Source of the DNA: Microplitis mediator
Lineage: Eukaryota > Arthropoda > Insecta > Hymenoptera > Braconidae
Length of the DNA: 64,000 nt
Direction: 5' to 3'
Assembly: GCF_029852145.1 (NCBI RefSeq)
Contig: NC_079976.1
Coordinates: 11,134,104-11,198,103 of the forward strand
Shown here one piece after another: positions 48,256 to 58,687 of this stretch (position 1 is its first letter; every line of letters begins with the position of its first letter). A program made the translations under genes and the position numbers. Below the pieces are notes generated by a model. That model was given only the letters and a program-made list of their open reading frames with translations. It was not told the origin of the DNA and searched no databases.

Positions 48256-48890
48256 TTTCATATCAATGAAGTCTGATCAGATTTAAACATACATAGACAT
48301 ATATAACTACATATAGGTTTATATCAGTCATGTCTGATCAGATCTAATCATGTATAGACTCATATATTATCATATATGGGGTTACAACAGCCAGGTATGA
48401 TTATATCTAATTATATATAGACTCATATATGATCAGATCTGATCATATATAGACTTATATATGGTTATATATAGAGTTATAACAGCCAGGTATGATTATA
48501 TCTAATTATATATAGACTCATATATAATCAGACCTGATCATATATAGACTTATGTATGATTATATATGGGGTTATAACAGCCAGGTATGATCATATCTAA
48601 TTATACATAGACTTATATATAATCAGATCTGATCAGATCTAATTATATATAGACTAATATATAATCAGATCTGATCATATATAGACTTATATATGGGCTC
48701 ATAACAGCCAGGTATGATCAGATCTAATTATGTATGGGGTCATATATAATTATATATAATTATATATGACCCCATATATAATCATGCATGATTATATATA
48801 ACTTCATATATGATTATATATAATCACATGTGATCATAAATATGAACATATATATTCATATATGATTAGACAAAATCTTTTTTCATCGGG
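47625..48890. mobile_element. Element eta: motif array with a 5S rRNA-like core
   Basis: 1,266 bp. The termini CCCGATGAAAAAAGATTTTGT are inverted and flanked by GG (47623-47624, 48891-48892). The right arm (48260-48870) is a dense array of GATCAGATCTGATC, ATATATAGACTTATATAT and ATAACAGCCAGGTATGAT; the left arm is shorter. A 5S rRNA-like core lies at 47830-47945, and (TA)n at 48199-48251. Confidence 0.85.
47830..47945 (-). other. 5S rRNA-like Pol III core
   Basis: On the minus strand ACCAAAGTTAAACAGCATCG matches the 5S A-box region (CACCGAAGTTAAGCAGCGTC type). It is followed at the right spacing by TTAATTGGACGGGTGACC, matching the C-box region (…TAGTACTTGGATGGGTGACC). The upstream GATCAGACTACAAACCAT fits the 5S body only weakly. 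The 5' and 3' ends are not 5S-like, so it is a derived core, as in 5S-headed SINEs. Confidence 0.75.
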
Positions 48891-49354
48891 GGTGCATCAA
48901 AAAAATTTTTTTCTTAAAATTCTCATATAAATTATCAGAATCTATAAGAAACAGAAGCTGTAATATTGTGATTATAAGTATTTATAAGTTTTCGAAAAAT
49001 GTAAAGTTTACAATTGAGTAGATTTTGGAAATGAATAAGATTGTATGAGTCGATTTCTGAAGTAATCATACAAGATTTGATACTGATTAATCAATGTGAG
49101 TACAGTTATTTTCCATATAGTTTATATGCTAAATTATTGAATTTTTTAGCATGAATTCAAAAAGTTTCTATTATGTATACTCAAGAATATTTGTATGAGT
49201 ATTTACGCGGAAAATCTTTAGCAATCTATTCACGAAAATCTATGAAATTGAGTCCGTTTATTTATTCATCAAAAATTACTCAAGTAAACATTAATATTAA
49301 ATATTAAAGTCATGATGTATTATGGGATATACCATAGTACAACCCAAACAGGTA
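48891..49354. other. Left arm of mu, continued
   Basis: AT-rich with TCTCATA and TCTATAAGA-like motifs; no gene. Confidence 0.4.
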
Positions 49355-49700
49355 CTTGTTGGTCTGTCAAATGACAGAGGAGTACTCGAATAAAATCGTA
49401 TTGAAATTTGGAATATAACACTTCTGAAATAAATGTCTTACCAGGGACACTACAAATTGTAGGCGCGATCTTGTGGCGAGCACCGAACTACTCCCGCTGC
49501 TGCTGCCTAGCACCAGTGACTTTCCCCTTCTCCATATCGATCTTTTCTCCCGAGAAATTTTTTCTCTTGGTTTAAGCAACTTTTGTTATTTTGTTCGGAG
49601 AATACAAAAAAACTTGCGTGAAAAGAATAGTACTTGTTCCGAGAAATGTTATTCTGTTTAACCAAAAAAATGCAATATCGCTACAAAAAAATAATGCACC
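49355..49700. repeat. Repeat F, copy 1
   Basis: The segment around taccagggacactacaa…ggcgagcaccgaactactcc…gctgctgctgcctagcacc recurs at 63030-63230. The following 49635-49700 recurs at 1-60. On the minus strand CCTGGTAAGAC could be a splice donor, but no gene is recognised. It may be the core of another array element. Confidence 0.65.
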
Positions 49701-50627
49701 AAAAAAAAAAAAAAAATGGGGCAAGATACATTACTGGGTTTGTAAAAAATCACATAGAAACTTATATTTTCACTCATCTCCGAACAGTTAAAATATTTAA
49801 AGTACAAGAAATAGTGATAATATTAGTATTTTTGGTGTAAATTCTTATAAAAAAAAATGAAGTTAAGCAATTATTTTTTAATGAATCTGATAAAATTAAT
49901 ATTTTATGTGAATGGAAATTATTTATAAAATCTCATAAGTACTCCATAATATTTTATAAGTAATAGCCTTCTAACTAAAACTTACAAAAACTCATAAATC
50001 ACATAGCTTTTAAATTAAAATTAAATCTTTTAAGTTTTTACAAGTTAATTCGATTATAGATTTTCTTACTAATTCTCATAAAATTTTTATGAGAAAAAGG
50101 TCTGCATTTGTCCATGTGATTCCTGATTCAGTCTCATAAAATTTCGAAGAAAAACATGTTAAATATTTTCTCATAAAATATGACAAATATTTTATGATAT
50201 TCAATAAGATATTATCTCCTAGGATAACTCTTATTAAAACTTATAAATTCTGGAAATTTCGTATAAAAAAATAATCTTATTGAGATTTTGTAAGTATTAT
50301 AACATCGGAATTCGCCTGATCAATTCTTATTGAAAATAGATTAGAATAAACTGTAACAATCTTATAGAAGTGAAAGTACTTATTCAATCTCATAATCGTT
50401 GGCGGAATTCGAGTAACAAAATCTCATAAATTAAAAAATCTTACTCATTCTTTTAAAAATCTAGTACGGAAATCATGATAGGAAAACACCAAAAGCTTTG
50501 ACTCATAGATTCTCATAAAAATTCATATGAGAATTTTTTTAAATCTCATAGATATTTTCGAAGCTCATAGATTCTCAAAAAAAATATTCAATATCTTATC
50601 AGAATTTATGAGAGCTTTTCCACAGGG

Positions 50628-51240
50628 AAATAGAACAAAAAATTTGATAATAGAGATTAGATAGGATAGGAAATAAGGCGATGACAGTTGAGCGCCAGGA
50701 CATCACCGAATAGTACTCGGATGAATAAAAAATAAATTAGATATTCATTTCTTCTCATCGAAAATTTTTGCTTCTAATAATTTATATGAAATGATTTTTT
50801 TATGATTTTGACAGTATTTTAATTGCGTTGTAAGTATTTTCCTCTCGTTTTAAATTCACTTGTGATGTAAATGATAGCATTGCATACATTGGGCACCAAA
50901 ATATTTTATGAATTAATTTTCGCAACTAAATAAAATAATTCAAGAGAAAAACGAGGAATGATGGGCGCCAGGGAATTGTTTCAAGTTGGGACAAAAATTA
51001 CTGTAACAAGTGAACTTCATGTTAGATTTGGTGGAGCACGAACTTGAAGTACTTATTTAAAAAAGGTATTTTGTAATAAATTGGATTACAACAATGACTG
51101 AATGGCATTATAATTATTTTTATTTGAAACAATTATTTATAGAAAAATAACTAACAATAAAAATGATGTTAACATGAAACTTGAAGACATTTGACACAGA
51201 TTGACTATTTATGAACTTCAGTATCAATAGATCTATCTAT
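50628..51240. other. Unassigned AT-rich DNA
   Basis: No element ends, repeats or credible frames seen. Confidence 0.35.
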
Positions 51241-51760
51241 ACTCTAGTAGCACTATTTGGGATATAGGGTTGAACGTAACTCAGCATCAGTGAGTAGCAT
51301 TAGCCAACGTTTCAGCCTCGTCTCTCGAGCCCCTCGTATTTCCGTAATCCCAGGCAGCACGTTTGCGTCTACCTAGCGGCTATACCATGCGTCTCCGAGC
51401 AACAGAGCTAAAGCTAAAGCTAGATAGAGACAGCAAACATTAATGCCATAGAGAAATCCAGGAAAGTGAGCACGACGGTCAGATAGTGAGTGGGTGAGTG
51501 AGTGATGGAATGAGCGAGTAAGAGATAGAAAATAACGTCGCGTCAGTTTGCTGTCCTACTTGCCAGTTACTTTGAGGGTGATCCTGTTCTGACCTCTAGT
51601 CCGATTTCGTCCGACTCTAGACCCAACTGAAGACGATCCTCTGCCATACTAGTATTACTCAACCCATTCGTTTCTTTTTTCATCTTAATCGCACTAATTC
51701 CAACTTTTGCTTCTGTCCAAGAGTCACAAAAGAAGATACTAATGGATATTGTTTTCAAAA
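51241..51760. other. GC-richer unassigned segment
   Basis: It contains gagtgagtgggtgagtgagtg-like and agctaaagctaaagctag repeats and more C/G than the flanks. It could be a host promoter/leader or LTR. The minus frame at 51567 is 63 residues without a domain. Confidence 0.3.
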
Positions 51761-52390
51761 TATATTATCTGATACTTCATTCTATTGTATTTTGGTCGAT
51801 AGCTGCTGGTTTTTAAAAGAAAAGAAAAAATTTATAATAAATTGAAATAAAGAAGTGAAAGAAGTAATATAATTACCGGTGAGGATTATTATGCAATCTG
51901 TGATTAACTAATGGTGAGTATGATTAAATTTAATGAGGATAAGCGGGACTTTGTTTGGATTTCGTTACGAGACTTTGTAACAATATCATTGTCACGGCTG
52001 CTACATTCAAAAATTTTGTTATTTTTCTTCCCAAATAAGTACACACTAAGATCTCTTGCACTTAGACCTTTTTTTTTTATGACGTCCGACTTACTGACGC
52101 CAGCAGTCGTACCGGACAAATACACCTACCTGAGCGTTGTCAACGCTTTACAATTAGGTCGTGTTGTACTAATGGACCACGTGTATTATCGATTTCTTTT
52201 TCCTTTAAATTTCATCATTTTTACTTAACGTACTTTTAAAATTTATGTATCCGTTCCCATTTAAGAATCTAAGCATAGGAGCGGTAATCTTTCTTTGATT
52301 TTCTTCTTAAAACTATAGACCACCCAACTCATGTGCACCTGCATGTGATTCTTGGAAATTAGAGAAAGCTGATGGAAACTACCAAAATTT
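51761..52390. other. Unassigned DNA
   Basis: Overlapping frames on both strands at 51904-52228 contain no recognised motif. Confidence 0.3.
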
Positions 52391-53330
52391 ATGGTTTCCT
52401 CGGCGGCAGAGTGGCGCCAGGTCATCGGCCTACTCAATAGTCAAAATCTATTTCCCAGGGATCACACGTGTGCATGAGCCTAGAACTTCGAGTGGGTCCG
52501 AGTCTTTTCGTATGGGAAACAAGTTACCACCACTTTTCATAGGTGAAGACCATATAAAAAGACCATGGACTTTAGCTCATCAGTTCTTTTGGGAATCAAA
52601 CTCTGAACCATACTGAACTCCGGACACTTAACGGTGTTCGTGGCTAGAGGAATGATAACCCGATTGAGCATTCGGTCACGTGAGCCCAGATCATTGGATC
52701 GGTCCTTGATCGTCGTAAGCACTCGTATAATCGGCATATTATTTTCTACTAGCTTCAGAAGCATAATCAACGCGATATTAGTGTATAGCATCCGATCACG
52801 TGAGCCCAGATCGTACGATTGGTCCTTGATCGTTGTAAGTCGTGAACTAATATCAACCGTTTAGCACCGGTACAGCATTGATTATCTTCATTTTATTTTA
52901 ATCCATTTAATTTCATTTTTATTTTAATATTGAATTGTACCACGAAAAACGTGAAGAATCAAAGAATATTTTACCGCGAGAAATGCGAAGAATTTAAATA
53001 CATTGAATAATATTTTACCGCGAGAAAAGCGAAGATTTTAAAGAATTATTTTACCGCGAAAATACGCGAAGATTTTAAAACAAATTTACATTTTATTTTA
53101 TCGCGAAAAAACGAAGACTGTCAATTAATTTACAATTACTACGAAGATTTTGAAACGCATAAATAATTAGAACAAATTATAATAAACTAAATAAATCAAT
53201 AAATTAGAATCACATTATTTAACCGCGAGAACGCGCTGTGTAAAAGTGTCCTGTGTTACTGCTGATAGTCTTGACACCTCACCTAAACCTGTTTAGGGTA
53301 AGTTTTAACCATTGTAATCATTACTTGATA
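52391..53330 (+). promoter_or_regulatory. LTR-like promoter region with internal repeats
   Basis: CATATAAAAAGACC at about 52550 is followed about 30 bp later by CATCAGTTC, a TATA/initiator pair of arthropod type. Downstream are two copies of a 57-bp repeat (52665-52721, 52785-52841) and a degenerate tandem repeat (52930-53120). This fits the U3/R part of an LTR retrotransposon, but no partner LTR, PBS or gag was found. Confidence 0.4.
52930..53120 (+). repeat. Degenerate tandem repeat ATTTTACCGCGAGAAA-GCGAAGA
   Basis: About five units of 30-45 bp. Each has a small CGCGA…CGCGA-like pairing (ccgcgagaaa…gcgaag), capable of local stem-loops. Confidence 0.7.
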
Positions 53331-54477
53331 TTTTTATTATTTTATATATTTTGAACCCGATTATAAAACATATGCATGACACACTTTATTTTGCGTTGAC
53401 TATTTTAAATATTTGTAACCCTTTTGTATTTTGAGTATATTGGATCTTAAATAAATAATTACTCGTGAACATAAACATTTAAAAACATTATTTCTCAGAC
53501 AATATTACTTTAGCAATAGAATACTAGCTTCTCGAGGCTTTTCGGCAGCCCACCTTCCTTTATCCCTTATTTTCTACCTGTTTAGCCGCTCAGACAGATA
53601 GTTAACAGTAGGGGGTACACAATCTTACGTTTACCGCTCAACGTTTGATTGTGAAATTTAAATAAGTCACACTCATAGATTGGAAATCGTTTTGAGTTTA
53701 TCAATATTTGTCTTCAACAATATTGTGTAGGCGCGAGTTGAATATAAAGTAGAATAAATCGAGCATTTGGTCACGTGAGCCCAGGTCACAAGATCGGTCC
53801 TTGACCATTGTAAGTACCCTTTTATTTCATACCTTTATACGAAATTCGTACCTACGCCCATCACGATCTCCAATCGTGACACATCGTTGCTTGATTGTGG
53901 ACTATAAAAAGAGCTCGAATTAATAAATTTCGTGGAAATGTTTGCTTGGATATTGGAGTTAATAAAGATCGCTGGCTCTAAGGCTTGAGTGGAAAAATAC
54001 AGTCCAAAATCGTTACAAGCAACCGTAAAGGATTGTAGGAGAAAAAATGATTGGAAAATCGAAAATTTAGACTTCCCCCGCATCTTAGTTTTTGCCACAC
54101 TTTCTGCATGTGATGTTATGTATGATGTGAATCGTTGCAAGTCACCCGTTATAAGCAACGGTTAAAATTTCATTAAAAACCCCAGGCCGAAATTTAAAAT
54201 GGGGATTTATCTTCCATGTTCTAAATTAGGTTATTGAGGCTCAAATCATAGTTACCTGGGAAAAAAAAAAATTTCATATTATCATATATAATTATACACT
54301 GAAAAAAAATTGTCTTCTGACAACTAAATTTTAGTTATGACAACAAAATGATTTGATTGCCCATTGCCAATCATATATTTGGTTGTTCTAACTAAATATT
54401 TTTTAATTGTTCAACGATTAGCTTGCCGGTTAGATAGTATACTCTATTGAAGCGAATTTGTATGTTGGAATTAATTG
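53331..54477. other. Unassigned; third 57-bp repeat at 53760-53816
   Basis: The copy at 53760 (GAGCATTTGGTCACGTGAGCCC…) matches those at 52665 and 52785. Near 54300-54420 an ACACTGAAAAAAAATTG end with GTTGTCA/TGACAAC motifs marks one side of another MITE. No gene. Confidence 0.4.
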
Positions 54478-54722
54478 GTGGCCTTGATAAAGGCCAATTT
54501 GGTCTTGAGAAAGACCGTTGAGTCTTACGTTACAATGAGCTGGCGATGAATTGGTCCTAAAAAGAACCGTTGAGATAGCGAGTTCTTACGTTGACCCGGA
54601 GCTCAGTTAGAATAGCCCTGAAAAGAGCTATTCGATTTGAGAGTAGTCTTACTAGACCCGGAGGTATTGTTGACTAGCCCTGAAAAGAGCTAGTTCAACA
54701 ATAGCCCTGAGAAGAGCTAGTT
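54478..54722 (-). repeat. Array of six histone-type stem-loops
   Basis: On the minus strand each has a 6-bp stem and 4-nt loop: GGCCTT-TATC-AAGGCC followed by ACCAA (54479-54494), GGTCTT-TCTC-AAGACC followed by AAA (54501-54516), GGTTCT-TTTT-AGGACC (54552-54567), AGCTCT-TTTC-AGGGCT (54614-54629 and 54675-54690), and AGCTCT-TCTC-AGGGCT (54702-54717). Replication-dependent histone mRNAs end in this type of stem-loop (UUUC loop, ACCA-like flank). No histone frame lies nearby, so they may be hairpin repeats of another origin. Confidence 0.5.
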
Positions 54723-54777
54723 GGTAGGTTGAGATGTAGCTGGAGAAGATTCAAGCCTTGCGTGCTTGAATATTTGT

Positions 54778-56120
54778 TGTAACGGAGTGGAATGCTCCCA
54801 CATTACATTTGAATATGAATTTCGACTCACGCCAAAAGAACCGGCCTTCTTCTTCAACAACTGTCAACATTGAAGAAAATACAGTCACTGATGCGCCGGG
54901 GTCGCTACGGTTGAGTCCCTCGACATTTGGTTTTAGGGGTTAGCCAGTCTGAGTGGAGAGCTACGAGGCCTAGAGACGACAAGCAGGGTTGCCAGATTGT
55001 GCTGCTTACCGTAAATTAGGCTTCATTTTACATACACGTGCTACCATAAAATTTTTCGTGCGCTAAATCGCAAAGTAAGCTATTTTTGAAGATTTATAAG
55101 GGGTCGTAAATTTTTAAATAAGATAATCAAATTTTTAGTGACTTTAATCAAATATTTGTATTAAAAAGATTAATACAGATCATTATTTGATTTTCAAGTA
55201 AATAAAAAACTAATTAAACACTTTCGTGCCGTGTCATATCAGTTTCACTGGTGGCCGCTTTAGTTTTTCAACGCTAAATACAATCACAAACTACTTATAT
55301 TTATACAAAGCAGGTTTTTATTTAAATGTTGCGTTTTATGTGAATTCCAACTTTTGAAAAGCAATTGAAAATTTGTCCCAAACAAATAGTAAGCAAAAAA
55401 CCAAATCTTAATATAAATATACACAGTTTATTTATTTTGAAAGCTCATTAACAGGTAAAATAATCCCATAGTATGTAATAATTATGGTCACATATTTATG
55501 AGTTTTGAATTCTTCGCGCCGAGAATATGATTGGTTAAAGCTGATTGTGTGGCTTAAGTAGCACATTAGGCTCTTTTTATCTTAGGTGGTGCTATTTACT
55601 AAATTTTTTTCTGGCAACCCTGACGACGAGTGGTCGGTCTCTTGGCTCGCAGCAACTGCCGTGGACAGACGTGCTTTACCACTACTACCACTGCCATCTT
55701 GGTTTCTATTACAAGTGCAACTACCATCTACTACTATTACACGTGCTGCTAGCCATACTGATAATGGGCCATGAGCATATTAGCCCATGTCTCGTGGAAG
55801 CGTTAATTTCTTAATTAAGTTTTATTTAAATTAATTGAATTATTAATAATTATTGTGGAATGGACTGGTGGATTGGAAGGAACTGGTTGAAGGTTTTGGT
55901 CATGGAGGAAAAGGATCGGTGGAAAGAAGGACTCGTTATGGTTGGAGATTTTCGGAGTAAGTCGAGTTGTTTTGCTAATTGTCGGGTTAACTATTTATTT
56001 GGAAAATCATATAATTATTGGGATTTTTTGAAGTCGTTATATTTAATTAATTAATCTGTCGAGTCATTGTAATATTCAATTAATTAAGTTGAGTCAGTTG
56101 TATTTGTTTTTATTAGTCAT
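54778..56120 (+). mobile_element. LTR, family C, copy 3, split by a hAT MITE
   Basis: It begins TGTAACGGAGTGGAATGC and follows copy 2 (in reverse) through the 'ccggcgc'-type, ctacgaggcc and cgacgagtggtcggtctc landmarks. The 3' part with the poly(A) signal is missing. Element 54984-55622 is inserted. The frames at 55545-56054 are LTR, not genes. Confidence 0.75.
54984..55622. mobile_element. Non-autonomous hAT element
   Basis: 639 bp with ends CAGGGTTGCCAGA and TCTGGCAACCCTG and an 8-bp duplication differing at one base (ACGACAAG at 54976-54983, ACGACGAG at 55623-55630). TIR sequence and 8-bp duplication are typical of hAT. No transposase. The intact LTR copy 2 shows the empty site (ACGACGAGTGG). 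Confidence 0.9.
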
Positions 56121-56436
56121 GCGGGATAAGCAGCATCTTAGCGCTCGTTGTTGCGGTTGAAAAGTGGCTATTTGCCTATTTTACAATTACAACTCGAGTT
56201 TTGTGTTAATTAAACGCTTATTTGAGTGCGATAAGTTTACTTGTCGCACGCAAATTTTACTTGTCACACGCATATTTTACTTGGTGCACGCAAATTAAAC
56301 TAAAAAAAAATGAATAACTAAAAAAAAAAAAAAATGAATTAATAATAAAAATGATAATCTAAGTGTCAATATTAAAGACGTAAAATTGACATTAGTTATA
56401 AATTTTATATTTCCATTAAAATAAAAGTGCTATAAA
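56121..56436 (+). promoter_or_regulatory. 5' region of the Crypton gene
   Basis: It contains three tandem copies of (T)TTACTTG(T/G)(C/T)(G/A)CACGCA at about 56235-56300, then A-rich leader sequence before the ATG at 56437. No clear TATA box. Confidence 0.45.
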
Positions 56437-57656
56437 ATGAGTGTTAATCCCAACCTGATCCCTGAAACTGACGAAAGTACTGATGAGGAGTCCATACCAC
56501 CTGAGATTCTTGCGAAAACAACCGAAGTGATAAACAATTTAACTCCTGAAATATCACGACCAAAATATGAAGCGGCATATAAAAGGTTCATGGAGTGGCG
56601 ATCGGTGAAAAAAATTAAAAGCCTATCGGAAACGGTTCTTGTAACTTATTTTAGTGAACTGGCTGAAACTCAAAAGCCATCAAGTTTGTGGGCAACATAC
56701 TCAATGTTGCGAAGCATGATAGATATCAAGCATAAAATTAATATTTATAAATATTCGAGCTTAATTGCGTTTTTAAAAAAAAAACAAAGGTTTTAGAAGC
56801 AAAAAAGCTCAAACCTTGAGTGCGGAGCAAATTCATAAATTCCTGCAGGAAGCTCCAGACAATCAATTCTTGGCAATAAAGGTTATTAAATTAATTAAAT
56901 ATTTGAATGTAATTTATGAATAAATAACCAAACTTATTTGAATTTTTATAATTTCAGGTGGCTTTAATTTTTGGAGTGCAAGGTGCATGTCGGCGGCATG
57001 AACTGTGTGACTTGACCGTGGAAGACATAGAAGATAAAGGCGACATGCTATTAGTGAAAATTCCGAAAACAAAAACTAGCAGGCCTCGATCGTTTGTAGT
57101 TACAGATGAATTTTACCACATTTACAAAAAATATGCTGATTCACGTCCTACCAACTTAGCCTCAAAAAGATTTTTTGTAAATTATCGAGGCGGTAAATGT
57201 ACATCACAAAAAATCAGTATCAACACCTTTGGTAGAATGCCGAAGACCGTCGCAACGTATTTGAAGTTAGAAAATCCAGCATCGTATACTGGACATTCAT
57301 TCAGAAGAACTTCAGCTACTTTGTTGGCTGATTCGGGTGCCGATCTACTTACTATCAAGAGACACGGGGGATGGAAATCCAGTTCAGTTACAGAAAGCTA
57401 CGTCGAAGATTCCGTGGGTAACAAAAAAAGAATCGGTCAACAAATTTCGAGTTCTATATCAGTCAGGCCGTCTACTTCACGTGATCAACAGCACCAAATT
57501 GATCCAGCTATTGAAGCGCCGATCGACATGATTGCACAAGACAAAGAAAATATCGCTTTTGACATTCTAGATCCGGTCTCATCACAAGCTTCACAAAATA
57601 TTAATCTTACATTTTCAAACTGTACAAATTTGACTATTTATTTACAAAAAAAATAA
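56437..57656 (+). pseudogene. Crypton tyrosine recombinase, two exons, one frameshift
   Basis: Exon 1 (56437-56881) encodes the N-terminal SAM-like DNA-binding region. A run of ten A's at about 56775-56784 carries one base too many, giving an early stop after KKKQRF. In the next frame the protein continues (KGFRSKKAQTLSAEQIHKF…NQFLAIK). An intron of 76 bp (56882-56957, GTTATT…TTTCAG) separates the catalytic exon (56958-57656). There the recombinase residues are present: Arg in GACRRHEL, HSFR (exon residues 113-116), HGGW (136-139) and Tyr148 in ESYVED. The tail is Ser-rich. It resembles insect Cryptons, which insert by recombinase without TIRs. The frameshift could be real or a sequencing error in the homopolymer. 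Confidence 0.85.
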
Positions 57657-57686
57657 TTGATTTATTTTATTTATACTGTGTTCATT

Positions 57687-57692
57687 GTTTAA
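57687..57692 (+). terminator. Possible poly(A) signal of the Crypton gene
   Basis: AATAAA about 35 bp after the stop codon, in a position suited to 3' end formation. Confidence 0.5.
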
Positions 57693-57741
57693 AATAAATC
57701 ATATTTAATTTGTTCTACTTTTTCAATATTTTTTTATTGTC

Positions 57742-57797
57742 TGGGGGGGCTTCGCCCCCCCAATCCCCCACCGGGGCTTCGCCCCTGGACCCCAATT
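57742..57797. repeat. Two GC-rich hairpins
   Basis: GGGGGGGCTTCGCCCCCCC (57743-57761) and GGGGCTTCGCCCC (57773-57785) are perfect stems with a CTTCG-type loop, joined by caatccccca. They stand out sharply in AT-rich DNA just after the Crypton gene and may mark its 3' end. Confidence 0.85.
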
Positions 57798-58159
57798 CTA
57801 TCTTTTCTCTTTTTATAGAAAGAATTATTAATGGAAAATAATGCTTTTATTGAAAATAAAGCTTTTGGAAATTCGAAAAAACAAAATTACAGATTTTTAA
57901 TTATATGATGAGCAACCCAGATTAAAAAAAGAAATTTGAAAACTAATTGAATTGTGTTTTACCTGAATAAAAGCAATTTCAAATAGACAAATATATAGAT
58001 ATACACATTATTTTAAAATCTTTTATTTTGCTTGCTCTGTCTCGCTCAAGACTTGGCTAAGCGCTCATTGCACGTCATACTAAACATATTTGTAAATATC
58101 TCGCGGATCGTCTTGTTAAACATCTTCCAAGTGATCTTTCTCGGCGATTAGCTATCTGA
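57798..58159. other. Unassigned DNA
   Basis: AT-rich with repeated aaagcttttg(g)aaa phrases; 58080-58160 may be decayed Jockey ORF2. Confidence 0.3.
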
Positions 58160-58345
58160 CTATCTCGCTAATGGTCTTGCTGGTGATCTTTCTTAGAATT
58201 TTGCTGGTGATCTTGCTGACCATCTGGCTGATGGTCTTGCTGGTGGTCTTGCTGACCATCTGGCTGATGGTCTTGCTGGTGGTGTTGCTGGGGGTCTTGC
58301 TGGTGGTCTTGCTGTTGATCTTTCTTGTGGTCCTGCTGGTGGTCT
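58160..58345 (-). repeat. Minisatellite in Jockey ORF2
   Basis: Degenerate units of 12 and 36 bp around CTTGCTGGTGGT and CATCTGGCTGATGG (plus strand). On the minus strand the endonuclease frame runs into it just after SIYV and reads as (RPPA/RWSA) repeats. The plus-strand Leu/Val-rich frame is a by-product. Confidence 0.8.
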
Positions 58346-58687
58346 CACGTATATTGACTATACGGCTGTCCAGTTATCTATAATGATGCCTATTGCTTCT
58401 ATCGTTTGAAAATCATGATTAATGCTAGTTCCACAATGCTTAATTTCGTTTTTAACTTATATCATCAGTCCTTCTCCTGGATCGACTCCTGTCCTATCTT
58501 TTCTATAAGTTTCGTATCCACTAATAAAGACATTTTTGTTATTTGGCAGTTTTGTTTCATTCAAAAGCATGTTATATATGACGTTCTCGTGTATATAGTT
58601 TTTAAGTTCAGCCCATTTATACTGAAGCCCATTGGCATTCCAATGGGCAATTTTTAGATTGTCGATATTAATGTTGTTACTTACCAT
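58346..58687 (-). pseudogene. Jockey-like ORF2, endonuclease N-terminus
   Basis: It starts ATG 58687 and contains LKIAHWNANGLQYK, then LLNETKLPNN and the YRKDRTG segment, the N-terminal motifs of the AP-type endonuclease of Jockey-clade LINEs. A stop follows EGLMI at 58457; similarity resumes (VKNEIKHCG…IEAIGI). The rest of the endonuclease and the reverse transcriptase are absent. The start overlaps the ORF1 stop by 11 bp. Confidence 0.85.

Larger units (their letters stand above)
47510..50627. mobile_element. Element mu: CCCTGTGG-ended motif-array element
   Basis: The termini CCCTGTGGAAAAGGTCTTATAA and TTATGAGAGCTTTTCCACAGGG are inverted, with an AA duplication at 47508-47509 and 50628-50629. 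The arms (47520-47620 and 49850-50620) are dense in TCTCATAA/TTATGAGA. Eta is nested in the left arm, and a repeat shared with 63030-63230 lies in the middle. No transposase frame. Confidence 0.75.

Noticed and set aside
52634..52864. A 76-residue protein gene
   Set aside because: Only the duplicated 57-bp unit looks coding; there is no start context or domain, so it is kept as a finding on the repeat only.
58171..58383. Leu/Val-rich plus-strand frame that looks like a membrane protein
   Set aside because: It is the reverse strand of the minisatellite inside the Jockey endonuclease.
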